Below are positions 18,887 to 26,867 of a DNA stretch of 64,000 nucleotides, piece by piece. The notes below the pieces were generated by a model. The model worked only from the letters and a program-made list of their open reading frames with translations, did no database searches and was not told where the DNA came from. Source of the DNA: Ralstonia sp. UNC404CL21Col (GTDB taxonomy: Bacteria > Pseudomonadota > Gammaproteobacteria > Burkholderiales > Burkholderiaceae); contig NZ_JIBE01000003.1 of assembly GCF_000620465.1 (NCBI RefSeq), forward strand, positions 620,001 through 684,000, in the 5' to 3' direction. Every line of letters begins with the position of its first letter. Position 1 is the stretch's first letter. The position numbers and the translations under genes were made by a program.

Positions 18887-19213
18887 ATGACGAACACTTC
18901 CCCCAACCTGGCCGATTCCGTCAATAAGGAGAAACTGATGACCGACGTGAAGACTGTACTGTCCGACGCTGAAACCCTGCTGAAGCAAGCTGCGTCCAGC
19001 AGCGGCGAAAAGGCCGCTGAACTGCGCGAGCGCGGCATGGGCATGCTCCGCCAAGCCAAGGAAAAGGCGCAGGACCTGCAAGACGCGGTCGTCCACAAGA
19101 GCAAGGCCGCCGCCCGCGCCACTGATGACTACGTTCACGATCACCCGTGGCAAGCCGTGGGCGTGGCAGCCGGCGTGGGGCTGCTGATCGGCCTGCTGCT
19201 CAACCGCAAGTAA
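18887..19213 (+). CDS. DUF883 (ElaB/YqjD-like) membrane-anchored protein
   Basis: The 108-residue product has a helical, Ala/Lys/Glu-rich body with the family stretch VNKEKLMTDVKTVLSDAETLLKQAA and a C-terminal anchor (DHPWQAVGVAAGVGLLIGLL, then LNRK). DUF883 proteins (ElaB, YqjD, YgaM) attach to the inner membrane; YqjD binds ribosomes in stationary phase. The start at 18887 keeps the conserved KEKLM segment. A stronger Shine-Dalgarno, AAGGAG, precedes an internal ATG at 18938, so a shorter form is possible. It leads a probable three-gene group with yqjE- and yqjK-like genes. Confidence 0.82.
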   Translation: MTNTSPNLADSVNKEKLMTDVKTVLSDAETLLKQAASSSGEKAAELRERGMGMLRQAKEKAQDLQDAVVHKSKAAARATDDYVHDHPWQAVGVAAGVGLLIGLLLNRK

Positions 19214-19351
19214 CCCGCCGCACCCTTTCTGGCCGATGGCGCGCCCTTTGGATCGCGCCATCGGCCAGTTGCATTTTGGCGGCTCCGTTCCGGGCATGGC
19301 GCGTGCTGTGTCTGGGACGACGTCCATCGCCTTGCACCCTCTCCTCACCTC

Positions 19352-19729
19352 ATGACCGACGACACCAGCCCAAAGCTGTTCGCTTCCTTGAAGAAACTGG
19401 CCGGCACGGTCGTCTCGATGCTGCAGACGCGGCTCGAACTGGCGAGCGTCGAACTGGCTGAAGAAAAAGAACGGCTGCTTGGCACGGCCTTCCTGGGCAT
19501 GCTGGCGGTGAGCCTGATCGCCCTGTCCATCATGACGCTGACGGCGCTGGTGGTGATCCTGTGCTGGGATACGTACCGCTGGCAGTCTTTGGCCGTGATG
19601 GCGGCGCTTTACGCGCTCGGCGCGGCAGCCTGCCTGTGGAAGGTGCGCTCGCTGCTCCGCAATGCACCGCCGCTGTTCGAGGCCACCCTGGCCGAACTCG
19701 ACAAAGACCGGGAGATCCTGCGCCGATGA
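19352..19729 (+). CDS. YqjE/phage-holin-superfamily-like inner membrane protein
   Basis: The product has 125 residues with a short charged N-terminus, SLKKLAGTVVSMLQTRLELASVELAEEKERL, then two hydrophobic segments (about residues 50-72 and 80-98). This is the YqjE family (holin-like superfamily III by fold class, but not a phage gene here). It follows the DUF883 gene, as yqjE follows yqjD in enterobacteria. Its stop overlaps the start of the next gene by 4 bp (ATGA). Confidence 0.82.
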   Translation: MTDDTSPKLFASLKKLAGTVVSMLQTRLELASVELAEEKERLLGTAFLGMLAVSLIALSIMTLTALVVILCWDTYRWQSLAVMAALYALGAAACLWKVRSLLRNAPPLFEATLAELDKDREILRR

Positions 19730-20262
19730 CTGATCCAACCGAACACGCGCCGTCGCCCGGCACCTTCGGCACTTCCATGAACGAACCCGCATCGAGCGCG
19801 CGTCATCACGTACGGCCGTCACGCCGAAGCGCAGAAACACGCCTCCCGCTGAGCGTTCGCAAGGAATTGCTGCTGACCCGCGCCGCCCTGGAGCGCTACG
19901 ACTACGCCCAGGCCCGCAACGATGTGCATCGCGCCACCAACCGCACCTTCAGCCTGGGGGGCTTCGGGGCGTTGCTGCCAAGCCTGCTTCGGCCTTTGGC
20001 CCGTCCGAACAGCCTGATGCGGACGCTGGGCATTGCACGCGAATATCCGCTGGTGGGCACCGCGTTGTCTTTGGCGTATGCGGGGTTGCGCCGCACCGTC
20101 ATCGGTCGGATCACGCGCAAGCTCGGCAAGGTGGGAATCGTGGCCGGAGCGGCCTGGTGGGGCTACAAGAAATGGCAGGAGGCCCAAGGGCATGACGCCA
20201 GCGCGCCCGCGCCGGTGCCTGGGGTCGACGCGGAAGAGATCATCCCGGGAAGCACCTCCTGA
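19726..20262 (+). CDS. hypothetical protein in the yqjK position
   Basis: The 178-residue product is basic, with a 40-residue polar leader, RKELLLTRAALERYDYAQARND in the middle, and a hydrophobic C-terminal part (REYPLVGTALSLAYAGL, GIVAGAAWWGYKKWQE). I do not recognise a named domain. The position after DUF883 and YqjE genes and the membrane-associated helix suggest a YqjK-like role in the same stress module. It overlaps the previous gene by 4 bp and is followed by a terminator, so the trio is likely one operon. Confidence 0.7.
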   Translation: MTDPTEHAPSPGTFGTSMNEPASSARHHVRPSRRSAETRLPLSVRKELLLTRAALERYDYAQARNDVHRATNRTFSLGGFGALLPSLLRPLARPNSLMRTLGIAREYPLVGTALSLAYAGLRRTVIGRITRKLGKVGIVAGAAWWGYKKWQEAQGHDASAPAPVPGVDAEEIIPGSTS

Positions 20263-20279
20263 AGGCGAGCGCCCAGCAA

Positions 20280-20310
20280 AAAGGCCGGAGCAATCCGGCC
20301 TTTCTTGTTT
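20280..20310 (+). terminator. Rho-independent terminator of the DUF883-yqjE-yqjK group
   Basis: AAAGGCCGGA pairs with TCCGGCCTTT around GCAA, followed by CTTGTTT. It ends the three-gene unit and may also serve the convergent small membrane gene. Confidence 0.88.
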
Positions 20311-20324
20311 GCGGCACCGCACGA

Positions 20325-20690
20325 TCAGTGCAACGGAATCGGATGACGCATCCGCTCCCAGCGCCGGGCCATGCTCTGGCGCAATGCCGTCAACCCGTGC
20401 GGCGGAGAAGCATTGCCGGTGTCGGCCTGCGCTGCCTGCGTTGTCACATCAGCGTCACGCGCGACGCGGCGCCGGCCGTGCCACATCAGCACCCCGCTCG
20501 CCGTCCAGCCGATCACGAACAGCGTATCGCCGACATGGCTGAGCGAATCGGGCGACGTGCCCGCGTGGAAGATCGCGCCAAGCATATCGGGAGGCAGTTC
20601 CGCGCAAATCCACAAAAAGATCGCCGGGGCAGAAGCAAAGACTCCCGGCTGCCACCAAGGGTGGGCAACTTGTACTTTGTCGGTCTCCAT
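20325..20690 (-). CDS. small hypothetical membrane protein
   Basis: The 121-residue product has hydrophobic segments at about residues 13-30 (VFASAPAIFLWICAEL) and 50-66 (LFVIGWTASGVLMW), then a basic, polar C-terminus. I do not recognise a family. The ATG at 20690 follows a GGAGGGCGCC Shine-Dalgarno at ideal spacing, preferred over the ATG 12 bp upstream. It is convergent with the yqjK-like gene. Coding status is supported by the ribosome site and the membrane pattern but not by known relatives. Confidence 0.6.
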   Translation of the reverse strand: METDKVQVAHPWWQPGVFASAPAIFLWICAELPPDMLGAIFHAGTSPDSLSHVGDTLFVIGWTASGVLMWHGRRRVARDADVTTQAAQADTGNASPPHGLTALRQSMARRWERMRHPIPLH

Positions 20691-21011
20691 GGCGCCCTCC
20701 ATCGCTTTTTTCTAGTGATCTTCTAGTGACGCTTTGATCCTATGCTTCGTCTGCGCAAATGGCGACCCGCCCGCCGCTGAATGGCATGTCGGATTCGTCC
20801 GACATCGGCCACCAGCAAACGTATTCGGCTGATCCATTCGGGCTAGGGACCACTCCCCATGGCATGCGGATGGCGTAACGACGCGGCGACAGCATGGCGC
20901 CTGAGCCCGCGTGTAGACGATTACGGTGGAGGCGCCCCACGCAGGCTCATATGCATAATGCATAAATCCGGCGCATTGATGCCGTACCGTTCGCAACACA
21001 CTCGTCCCGAC
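20691..21011. other. intergenic region upstream of fetA-like gene
   Basis: About 320 bp without a supported gene. It holds a direct repeat TCTAGTGA at 20711-20718 and 20722-20729, 11 bp apart, and two copies of ATGCAT at 20951-20956 and 20958-20963. The first may bind a regulator of the small membrane gene. In-frame ATGs at 20958 and 20979 are alternative starts for the ABC ATPase. Confidence 0.45.
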
Positions 21012-21686
21012 ATGCTGGCCGCCACCGACCTTCAACGCCGCGATGCACGCTCCGGTGTCACGCTGCTGCAACCTGCCACGCTTGCGGTAGGGCCAGGCGA
21101 TCGCATTGCGCTGACCGGACCCTCCGGTGCGGGCAAGAGCGTGCTGCTACGCGCGCTGGCGCTGCTCGATCCCGTCGACGGCGGGCAGGTGACGTGGCAA
21201 GGCCAGGCGATCCGCCTGAACGCGGTGCCGGCGTATCGCTGTCACGTCGCATACGTGCGTCAGCGCGCGGCGCTGCTGCCCGGCACGGTGCAAGACAATC
21301 TGCAAATGCCGTATTACCTGCATGCACGGCGCCACCGCGCCGGATTTGATCGCGACGCTGCCATCGCCCTGCTCGCAGGTGCGCAGCGCGACGCTAGCTT
21401 TCTCGACAAGAACGCCGCCGATCTTTCCGGCGGTGAAGCGCAGATCGCCGCGCTGGTCCGCACGCTGCAGACCAGGCCGACTGTGTTGCTGCTCGATGAG
21501 CCGACGGCGGCGCTCGACCCTGCGTCTGCGCGCGCGGTTGAGTCGCTCTTGCAGCATTGGTTTGCGCAGGCGCCCGATCGGCATGCCTGGATATGGGTGA
21601 CCCACGATCCGGCGCAGGCAGAACGCATCGGCCATCGGCAGTGGCGCATGGCGGCTGGGCATCTCGATACGGAGCCAGCGCGATGA
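21012..21686 (+). CDS. fetA: ABC transporter ATP-binding protein, FetA/YbbL type
   Basis: The product has Walker A GPSGAGKS, signature DLSGGEAQ, and Walker B TVLLLDEPTAAL, and is about 224 residues. Together with the next gene it matches the FetAB (YbbLM) exporter, which in E. coli raises resistance to iron-mediated oxidative stress. Start is uncertain: ATG 21012 keeps the full nucleotide-binding domain, while ATGs at 20979 or 20958 would add 11 or 18 residues. None has a clear Shine-Dalgarno. It overlaps fetB by 4 bp. Confidence 0.82.
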   Translation: MLAATDLQRRDARSGVTLLQPATLAVGPGDRIALTGPSGAGKSVLLRALALLDPVDGGQVTWQGQAIRLNAVPAYRCHVAYVRQRAALLPGTVQDNLQMPYYLHARRHRAGFDRDAAIALLAGAQRDASFLDKNAADLSGGEAQIAALVRTLQTRPTVLLLDEPTAALDPASARAVESLLQHWFAQAPDRHAWIWVTHDPAQAERIGHRQWRMAAGHLDTEPAR

Positions 21687-22492
21687 ATGGGCAAGACCTC
21701 TCGCTTTCGGCCTGGCAGGTCGGCATTGCGGCCGCTCTGATCCTCGTGAACGGCGCGCTATCGATCGGGCTGGGCCTGGGGCTCGAGCGACGCCTGGCGT
21801 GGGCGGCCGTGCGCACCGTCGTGCAATTGTTGGCTGTGGGCTTCGTGCTCGAATGGGTCTTCGCTCATGCGCATTGGGCGGTGGTACTGGGCATCGTGGC
21901 CGTCATGACACTGATTGCCGGACATGCCACTGGCAGCCGCGGCGCGCGCGGCTATGCGGGCTTGCGGCTGGACGGCACGTTGTCGGTCTTCGGGAGCACG
22001 TGGCTGATCGGCGCAATCGGGCTGGTGATCGTGCTGCATGCGCGCCCGTGGTACGAGCCGCAATACGCCATCCCGATCATGGGGATGATTCTGGGGAACA
22101 CGCTCACGGGCGTGGGCCTGGCGCTGGAGCGCATGACCGGCGAGCTGACTGCCACGCGCGACCAGGTGGAGACGGTTCTCGCGCTCGGCGGTACGCGCTG
22201 GGAAGCCGCGCGCAATGCAGCACGCACGGCCGTACGCGCCGGCATGACACCGATCATCAACCAGATGACCGTCGTGGGCGTGGTGAGCTTGCCCGGCATG
22301 ATGACGGGCCAGGTCCTGGGAGGGCAGTCTCCGCTGGAGGCCGTGCGCTACCAGATCGTCATCATGTTCCTGCTGGCGGCGTCTTCTGGGCTGGGGACGG
22401 TTGCGGCGGTGCTGCTGGCCTATCGCAGGCTGTTCAGTCCAAATCATCAACTGCTCAGTGCACGCATCACGCAACGCGGCGGAGCGAAATAG
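21683..22492 (+). CDS. fetB: ABC transporter permease, FetB/YbbM type
   Basis: The 269-residue protein has about seven hydrophobic segments and the family stretches RTVVQLLAVGFVL, PIMGMILGNTLTGVGLALER, LALGGTRWEAARNAARTAVRAGMTPIINQM and VSLPGMMTGQVLGGQSPLEA. This is the UPF0014/FetB family. It starts within the fetA stop (ATGA) and is followed after 1 bp by a NUDIX gene, so the three are one operon. Confidence 0.9.
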   Translation: MNGQDLSLSAWQVGIAAALILVNGALSIGLGLGLERRLAWAAVRTVVQLLAVGFVLEWVFAHAHWAVVLGIVAVMTLIAGHATGSRGARGYAGLRLDGTLSVFGSTWLIGAIGLVIVLHARPWYEPQYAIPIMGMILGNTLTGVGLALERMTGELTATRDQVETVLALGGTRWEAARNAARTAVRAGMTPIINQMTVVGVVSLPGMMTGQVLGGQSPLEAVRYQIVIMFLLAASSGLGTVAAVLLAYRRLFSPNHQLLSARITQRGGAK

Positions 22493-22493
22493 C

Positions 22494-22955
22494 ATGCCCA
22501 TCGCCCTATCCTGCGGCCTCGTGCTGCTCAATGAAGATGGCGACGTGCTCCTCGCGCACGCCACCGAGACACGCCACTGGGACATCCCCAAAGGTGCACC
22601 GGACCCCGGCGAGGACCACCGCGACACCGCCCTGCGCGAGACGCGCGAGGAGACCGGCCTCGTGCTCGACAGCCACGCCCTGATCGAACTCGGCCGGTTT
22701 CCGTATCGCCGCGACAAGGAGCTGCACCTGTTCGCCTCACGCCTGCGACGCGCCGAAGTCGCACTCGACACGCTGACCTGCACGTCGATGTTCAACAGCT
22801 ACCACACCGGCCGGCTCATCCCCGAGATGGACGCATACCGCTGGGCTACGGCGGACGAGGTACCGAAGTATGCGAGCCAATCGCTCGCGCGGCTGTTTGC
22901 ACAGACGTTGACGCTGGCGAGCATCGATGCCCGCCTCGCCGAGGCCGGGCTGTAG
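22494..22955 (+). CDS. NUDIX hydrolase
   Basis: The 153-residue product has a complete NUDIX box at about residues 37-59, GAPDPGEDHRDTALRETREE then TGLVL, preceded by GLVLLNEDGDVLLAHATETRHWDIPKG-like sequence. Its form suggests a diadenosine-polyphosphate or nucleotide-sugar hydrolase, but the substrate is unknown. The ATG at 22494 follows the fetB TAG by one base, and the shared operon hints at a stress-related role. It converges on the TauD-family gene with 11 bp between stops. Confidence 0.88.
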   Translation: MPIALSCGLVLLNEDGDVLLAHATETRHWDIPKGAPDPGEDHRDTALRETREETGLVLDSHALIELGRFPYRRDKELHLFASRLRRAEVALDTLTCTSMFNSYHTGRLIPEMDAYRWATADEVPKYASQSLARLFAQTLTLASIDARLAEAGL

Positions 22956-22966
22956 ACGAAGCGCGC

Positions 22967-23878
22967 CTAAACCGGCACGTCGCCTTCGATGGTCGTGCGA
23001 TGCAGCGTGCGCCGATACTTGTCTGGGCAGCCCGGCGCGAAGTGGATGGTGGAGCGGTTGTCCCAGAACAGCATGTCGCCGGGGCGCCACTGGTGCGTGT
23101 AGACGTTGTCGGCGCGGACGCTGTGGGCGAAGAGTTGCTCCAGCACGCTGGTGCTCTCGTCTTCCGGCAAACCCAGGATGTGCGACGTGAAGCCTTCGTT
23201 GACGAAGAGCGCACGCTTGCCCGTCTCCGGATGCGTGCGCACAACGGGGTGATCGACCAGCGGCACGGCGTCGCGCTGCGCTTGCGTGAGCGGCGGACGC
23301 CAGGTCGACAGCGCGCGCAGTCGCTCATAGCGGTACACATACGAATGCACGGCACGGCGGCCTTCGATGACGCGCTTGAGATCAGCTGGCAGGGTTTCGT
23401 AGGCGCGCACCATGTTGGCGAATAGCGTGTCGCCGCCCTCTTCCGGCAACTCGCGCGTGAGCAGCATCGAACCGAGGCTCGGCAGCGGCTTGTACGACAG
23501 GTCTGAATGCCAATCCCGCCCTGCATCGCCCAGGCCGATCGGCTTGCCGTTCTCGACCACGTTGGAGACAACCAGGATTTCCGGATAGCCGCTCAGATGG
23601 AACTGATTCAGCACATGCACCTGCTGCGGGCCGAAGCGGCGGCTGAAGGCCACTTGCGCCTGCGGCGTGAATTCGACGTCACGGAAAACGAGCAGGCCGT
23701 CATGCGCGAGCCAGGCGTGGCGGATGGCGGCGATGTCTGCGTCGGACAAATCGGCTGCATCGCCCAGGCCCAGAACCTCTGCGCCCAGCGGCGCGTCGGG
23801 CAGGCGGCGAATGTGGAATCGGGCCGTGTGAACGGCAGGAGCATCCGTGGCAACGGCGGCAACAACGGCGTCGGACAT
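22967..23878 (-). CDS. TauD/TfdA-family Fe(II)/2-oxoglutarate dioxygenase
   Basis: The 303-residue product has the iron-binding HxD in GRDWHSDLSYKPLPSLGSML and the distal histidine in RTLHRTTIEGD. TLFANMVRAYETLP and DMLFWDNRSTIHFAPG are further TauD/TfdA features. Members hydroxylate taurine, other sulfonates, alkyl sulfates or aryloxyacetates. It lies downstream of an acyl-CoA-dehydrogenase-like flavoenzyme gene read the same way, which suggests organosulfur scavenging, but the substrate is unknown. ATG 23878 was preferred to 23896. Confidence 0.85.
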   Translation of the reverse strand: MSDAVVAAVATDAPAVHTARFHIRRLPDAPLGAEVLGLGDAADLSDADIAAIRHAWLAHDGLLVFRDVEFTPQAQVAFSRRFGPQQVHVLNQFHLSGYPEILVVSNVVENGKPIGLGDAGRDWHSDLSYKPLPSLGSMLLTRELPEEGGDTLFANMVRAYETLPADLKRVIEGRRAVHSYVYRYERLRALSTWRPPLTQAQRDAVPLVDHPVVRTHPETGKRALFVNEGFTSHILGLPEDESTSVLEQLFAHSVRADNVYTHQWRPGDMLFWDNRSTIHFAPGCPDKYRRTLHRTTIEGDVPV

Positions 23879-23967
23879 GATGTAAGCGCGCGGCAATAGA
23901 CGAATTTCACATTACACCGCTCGCCCCCTCCGCGTGCCAACGAAGGAATGTGCAGATCGATAGGCGC

Positions 23968-25140
23968 TTAGCCGTAGATGGTGGCGTCGGGCAGGATGCC
24001 TTCCAGCGCGTAGCGGCCGATGGCGCGCAGCTTGTAGTCGAGCGGGTCGTGCAGCGTATGCGTGCGCGCGTTGCGCCAGAAGCGGTCCAGCGCGAGCGCG
24101 GCCTTGGTCGAGCGTGCGCCCGTCGCCTCGAACAATTCCTGGGCGACGAACAATGCGGCGCGATGTGCCAATACCTTGGCTTCGGCCGTAGCGAGCGACA
24201 CTTCGGCACGCTCCTCAGCGCTGAGCGCGGCGCCTTTGCGCCATGCGCGGTCCAACCGCTGGATGGCGCGATCGGCCAGCGCTTCCGCAGCCAGCCATTG
24301 CACGCGCATCTCGCCAAAGCGGTGAATTTGGTACGGATCGTCCGCAGCGCGCTCCACCCCTGATGTGATCCACGGCCGTGACGACTGCAGCGTGTGCTTG
24401 CGCGCCTCGTCCAGCGCGCCTGCCGCAATGCCGGTGTAGAGATTGACCAGTACGTTCTGCGCGATGCAGGAACGCAAGGTTTGATATGGCGTGAGGACGA
24501 CCTCGGGGCGCACCAGCACTTCGTCTTCGCTGACCTGCACATGCCGGAATTGCACTGAGGCGCTGTCGGTCTGGCGCTGCCCGATCGGATGCCAGTCATC
24601 CCGCACCGTGATGCCGTAGCGCGCTGTCGGCACGACCGCCACAACGGGGTTGCCGCTGGCCGCGTCGTGGGCAGACACGACCATCACGTCGGAGCCGAGC
24701 GTGCCGGAACAGAAACCCTTTTCGCCATCGAGCAGCCAGCCGCTGCCCGAGCGCTGCGCACGCAGGCGATGGTCGAGCGGATTGACGGCGTTGCCCCACC
24801 ACCACCCCAGCTCGGCGGTCGGACGCAGGAAGCGTTCGCGCTGCGCGTCGGAGCCGTACAGATACACGGTCGCGGTCTGCAGATACTGGAAAGCCAGCAA
24901 GTGCCCAAGGGAGCTGTCAACTGCGGCGATGGCGCGCACTGCGGCAAAGGCATCGGCCCAACTGACGCCGCTTCCGCCGTATTGCGAGGGGATCACCAGG
25001 GGCAGCAGGCCCGCTCGCGCAATCGCGGCTTTCTCGTGCGCGGCATGGCCGCCGTGCTGGTCACGCTGCGCAGCCGTTGCCGCCAACTCAGCCAGCAGAT
25101 GCGTAAGGTCGGGAAGTTGATGCAGATCGTCGAGCTTCAT
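23968..25140 (-). CDS. acyl-CoA-dehydrogenase-fold flavoprotein (SfnB/DszC-like)
   Basis: The 390-residue protein has the acyl-CoA dehydrogenase fold: LLPLVIPSQYGGSGVSWADA, VDSSLGHLLAFQYLQ, SGSGWLLDGEKGFCSGTLGSD and a helical C-terminus. A clear catalytic glutamate of true acyl-CoA dehydrogenases is not evident. The pattern is closer to the SfnB/DszC-type flavin monooxygenases used in sulfur acquisition. Adjacency to a TauD-family gene fits that. Start ATG 25140 has a GAGG upstream. The two genes may form an operon across 89 bp. Confidence 0.75.
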   Translation of the reverse strand: MKLDDLHQLPDLTHLLAELAATAAQRDQHGGHAAHEKAAIARAGLLPLVIPSQYGGSGVSWADAFAAVRAIAAVDSSLGHLLAFQYLQTATVYLYGSDAQRERFLRPTAELGWWWGNAVNPLDHRLRAQRSGSGWLLDGEKGFCSGTLGSDVMVVSAHDAASGNPVVAVVPTARYGITVRDDWHPIGQRQTDSASVQFRHVQVSEDEVLVRPEVVLTPYQTLRSCIAQNVLVNLYTGIAAGALDEARKHTLQSSRPWITSGVERAADDPYQIHRFGEMRVQWLAAEALADRAIQRLDRAWRKGAALSAEERAEVSLATAEAKVLAHRAALFVAQELFEATGARSTKAALALDRFWRNARTHTLHDPLDYKLRAIGRYALEGILPDATIYG

Positions 25141-25241
25141 GCGTTTGCCTCGCGTCGGAGACGCCATCCGGTGCAGGCACTATACGGACGGCGCCTACCG
25201 CCTTGAAGGAAGCAATCCGCATACGCATATCCAGCGCGCGA

Positions 25242-25727
25242 CTATGCGTAGTGCACGCGCATGCGCTCCAGACACGCGCGCACATCGCCCGCGACGAGGT
25301 GACAACTGCACGCGATCATGAGGTTGCGCGGCAGGCCGAAATCTTCCACGGCCCAGCCGTCGGCATCGTTGCCGTTTGTATTCGGCACCTGCGCCAGGAG
25401 CGGCGCGGCGGGCACGTGATAGCACCACACGTCTTTGCCGCGGGCGATGGCGTAGCCGATTTCGAAGCACGTGCCGGAATCGGGCTCGTGGCCACGGAAG
25501 TCAACTACGTTGGCGAGCACGGCGTCAGCCGAATCGATCAGCGCGATGTTCTGGCGATAGATCTCCGCAGCGGTCGCAGGGCCGTCGGCCTGCGGGGCGA
25601 TCGCGTTATCGAGCGGATACAGACCGATGAAGCCGAACTGCGCGCACAGCGTTTTAAGGGCTTCGCCGTGCACGACCGGCTCGGGACGGAAAACATCCGG
25701 CCCGGCCAGGTAGAGACGCAACGTCAT
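25242..25727 (-). CDS. nucleoside 2-deoxyribosyltransferase family protein
   Basis: The 161-residue product has LRLYLAGPDVF at the start, GLYPLD, IYRQNIALIDSADAVLANVVDFRG and EPDSGTCFEIGYAIARGK. This is the family pattern with the catalytic glutamate and the DSGT nucleotide-binding turn. Such enzymes exchange or hydrolyse bases on deoxynucleosides or nucleotides. Its ATG overlaps the ptxS stop by 4 bp (ATGA), so it is translationally coupled to a sugar-acid regulator, an unexpected pairing. Confidence 0.85.
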   Translation of the reverse strand: MTLRLYLAGPDVFRPEPVVHGEALKTLCAQFGFIGLYPLDNAIAPQADGPATAAEIYRQNIALIDSADAVLANVVDFRGHEPDSGTCFEIGYAIARGKDVWCYHVPAAPLLAQVPNTNGNDADGWAVEDFGLPRNLMIACSCHLVAGDVRACLERMRVHYA

Positions 25728-26788
25728 GACGCAGCCTCGACAACATGCACCGTCGAAGCACGCTCGACGAGCGTACCGGGCAGCAACACGACACGGGCAT
25801 CGCCGGTCACGCCCTCGATGCGTTCATGCACAAATTCGACGGCCTTGTAACCGATGTCGTACGTCGGTTGCCGGATCGTCGTGATGCCGATCAATTCCGC
25901 CCATTCCGGATCGTCGATCGACAACAGCGCCGCACGCTCCTGCCACGCCGCGCCGAACTGCGTGCGCAGATGCCGCGCCACGATGAGCGCCACCGGCGCA
26001 TTGGCAACAAACAGCGCCAGTCGCTTTCCGCCCCGGCGGTGCACTGCATCAATGCGTGCAGCGATCTCGGCCAGCGCACGTTCAGCCGAGGCGGCGTCAT
26101 TCGGGTCAAGCACAACGGCTGGCTCCGCTGGCCGCCCTCGCGCTGCCATCGCCTCTCGGAACGCACGTTCACGCTCGCGCCGCGAGCTGACTTGCTGAAA
26201 CGGCTGCACGATGAACTGGATGGCATCGAAACCTTGATCGAGCAAATGCTGCACGCCCAAGCTGACGGCGTCGCCGTTATCGAGCCCCACGAGGTCGGCG
26301 TCGAACCCTTCTACCGTGCGATCCACCAGCACAGCGGGAATGCCGCCGCCCCGCAGCGGCCGCAACACGGCCTCTTCCGCGCCGAGCGCATTGACGATCA
26401 GGCCTTCGACCCGATACGTCGTCAGCAACTGCACGAACCGGCGCTCCATCTCGATCTCGTTTGCGGCGTGGCAGATGAGCGGCATGTAGCCCAACGCGTG
26501 GCAGGCTGCTTCAACGCCCTGCAGGACTTCGATCGTGTAAGGATTGGTCAGGTCGGCCACCAGCATGCCGAGCAGCCGATTGCGGCCGCGCTTGAGACCA
26601 CGCGCCATCTGGTTGGGCCGGTAGTTCAACCGCTGGATGGCGGCTTCGATGCGCTGTCGCAAATCTTCGGAAAGGACCTGCATCTCGCCGTTCAGGTAGC
26701 GCGACACGCTGGTCTTGCCGGTTCCCGCTTCGCGGGCCACGTCGGTGATGGTCGCAGGGCGCGAGGAAGAGGATGGGAAATCAGTCAC
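25724..26788 (-). CDS. ptxS: LacI-family repressor, PtxS type
   Basis: The 354-residue product has an N-terminal LacI helix-turn-helix (ATITDVAREAGTGKTSVSRYL, N next) and the hinge LNYRPNQMARGLKRGRNRLLGMLVADLTNPY. A periplasmic-binding-protein-like core follows. It lies directly downstream of kguD in the kgu operon. A palindrome very close to the published Pseudomonas PtxS site is in front of kguE, so it should repress the operon and respond to 2-ketogluconate. In Pseudomonas ptxS is upstream of kguE; here it is at the 3' end. Confidence 0.87.
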   Translation of the reverse strand: MTDFPSSSSRPATITDVAREAGTGKTSVSRYLNGEMQVLSEDLRQRIEAAIQRLNYRPNQMARGLKRGRNRLLGMLVADLTNPYTIEVLQGVEAACHALGYMPLICHAANEIEMERRFVQLLTTYRVEGLIVNALGAEEAVLRPLRGGGIPAVLVDRTVEGFDADLVGLDNGDAVSLGVQHLLDQGFDAIQFIVQPFQQVSSRRERERAFREAMAARGRPAEPAVVLDPNDAASAERALAEIAARIDAVHRRGGKRLALFVANAPVALIVARHLRTQFGAAWQERAALLSIDDPEWAELIGITTIRQPTYDIGYKAVEFVHERIEGVTGDARVVLLPGTLVERASTVHVVEAAS

Positions 26789-26867
26789 GATGCGCTTCAG
26801 AACGGGCCGTCGGCGCGGGGGGCCGGCGCCAGGGTGCGAGGATCATAGCGCAATCCCGGCACGCGGC

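Noticed and set aside
19352-19729. prophage holin
   Set aside because: The family name includes holins, but the neighbours are DUF883 and YqjK-like genes and no other phage gene is present.
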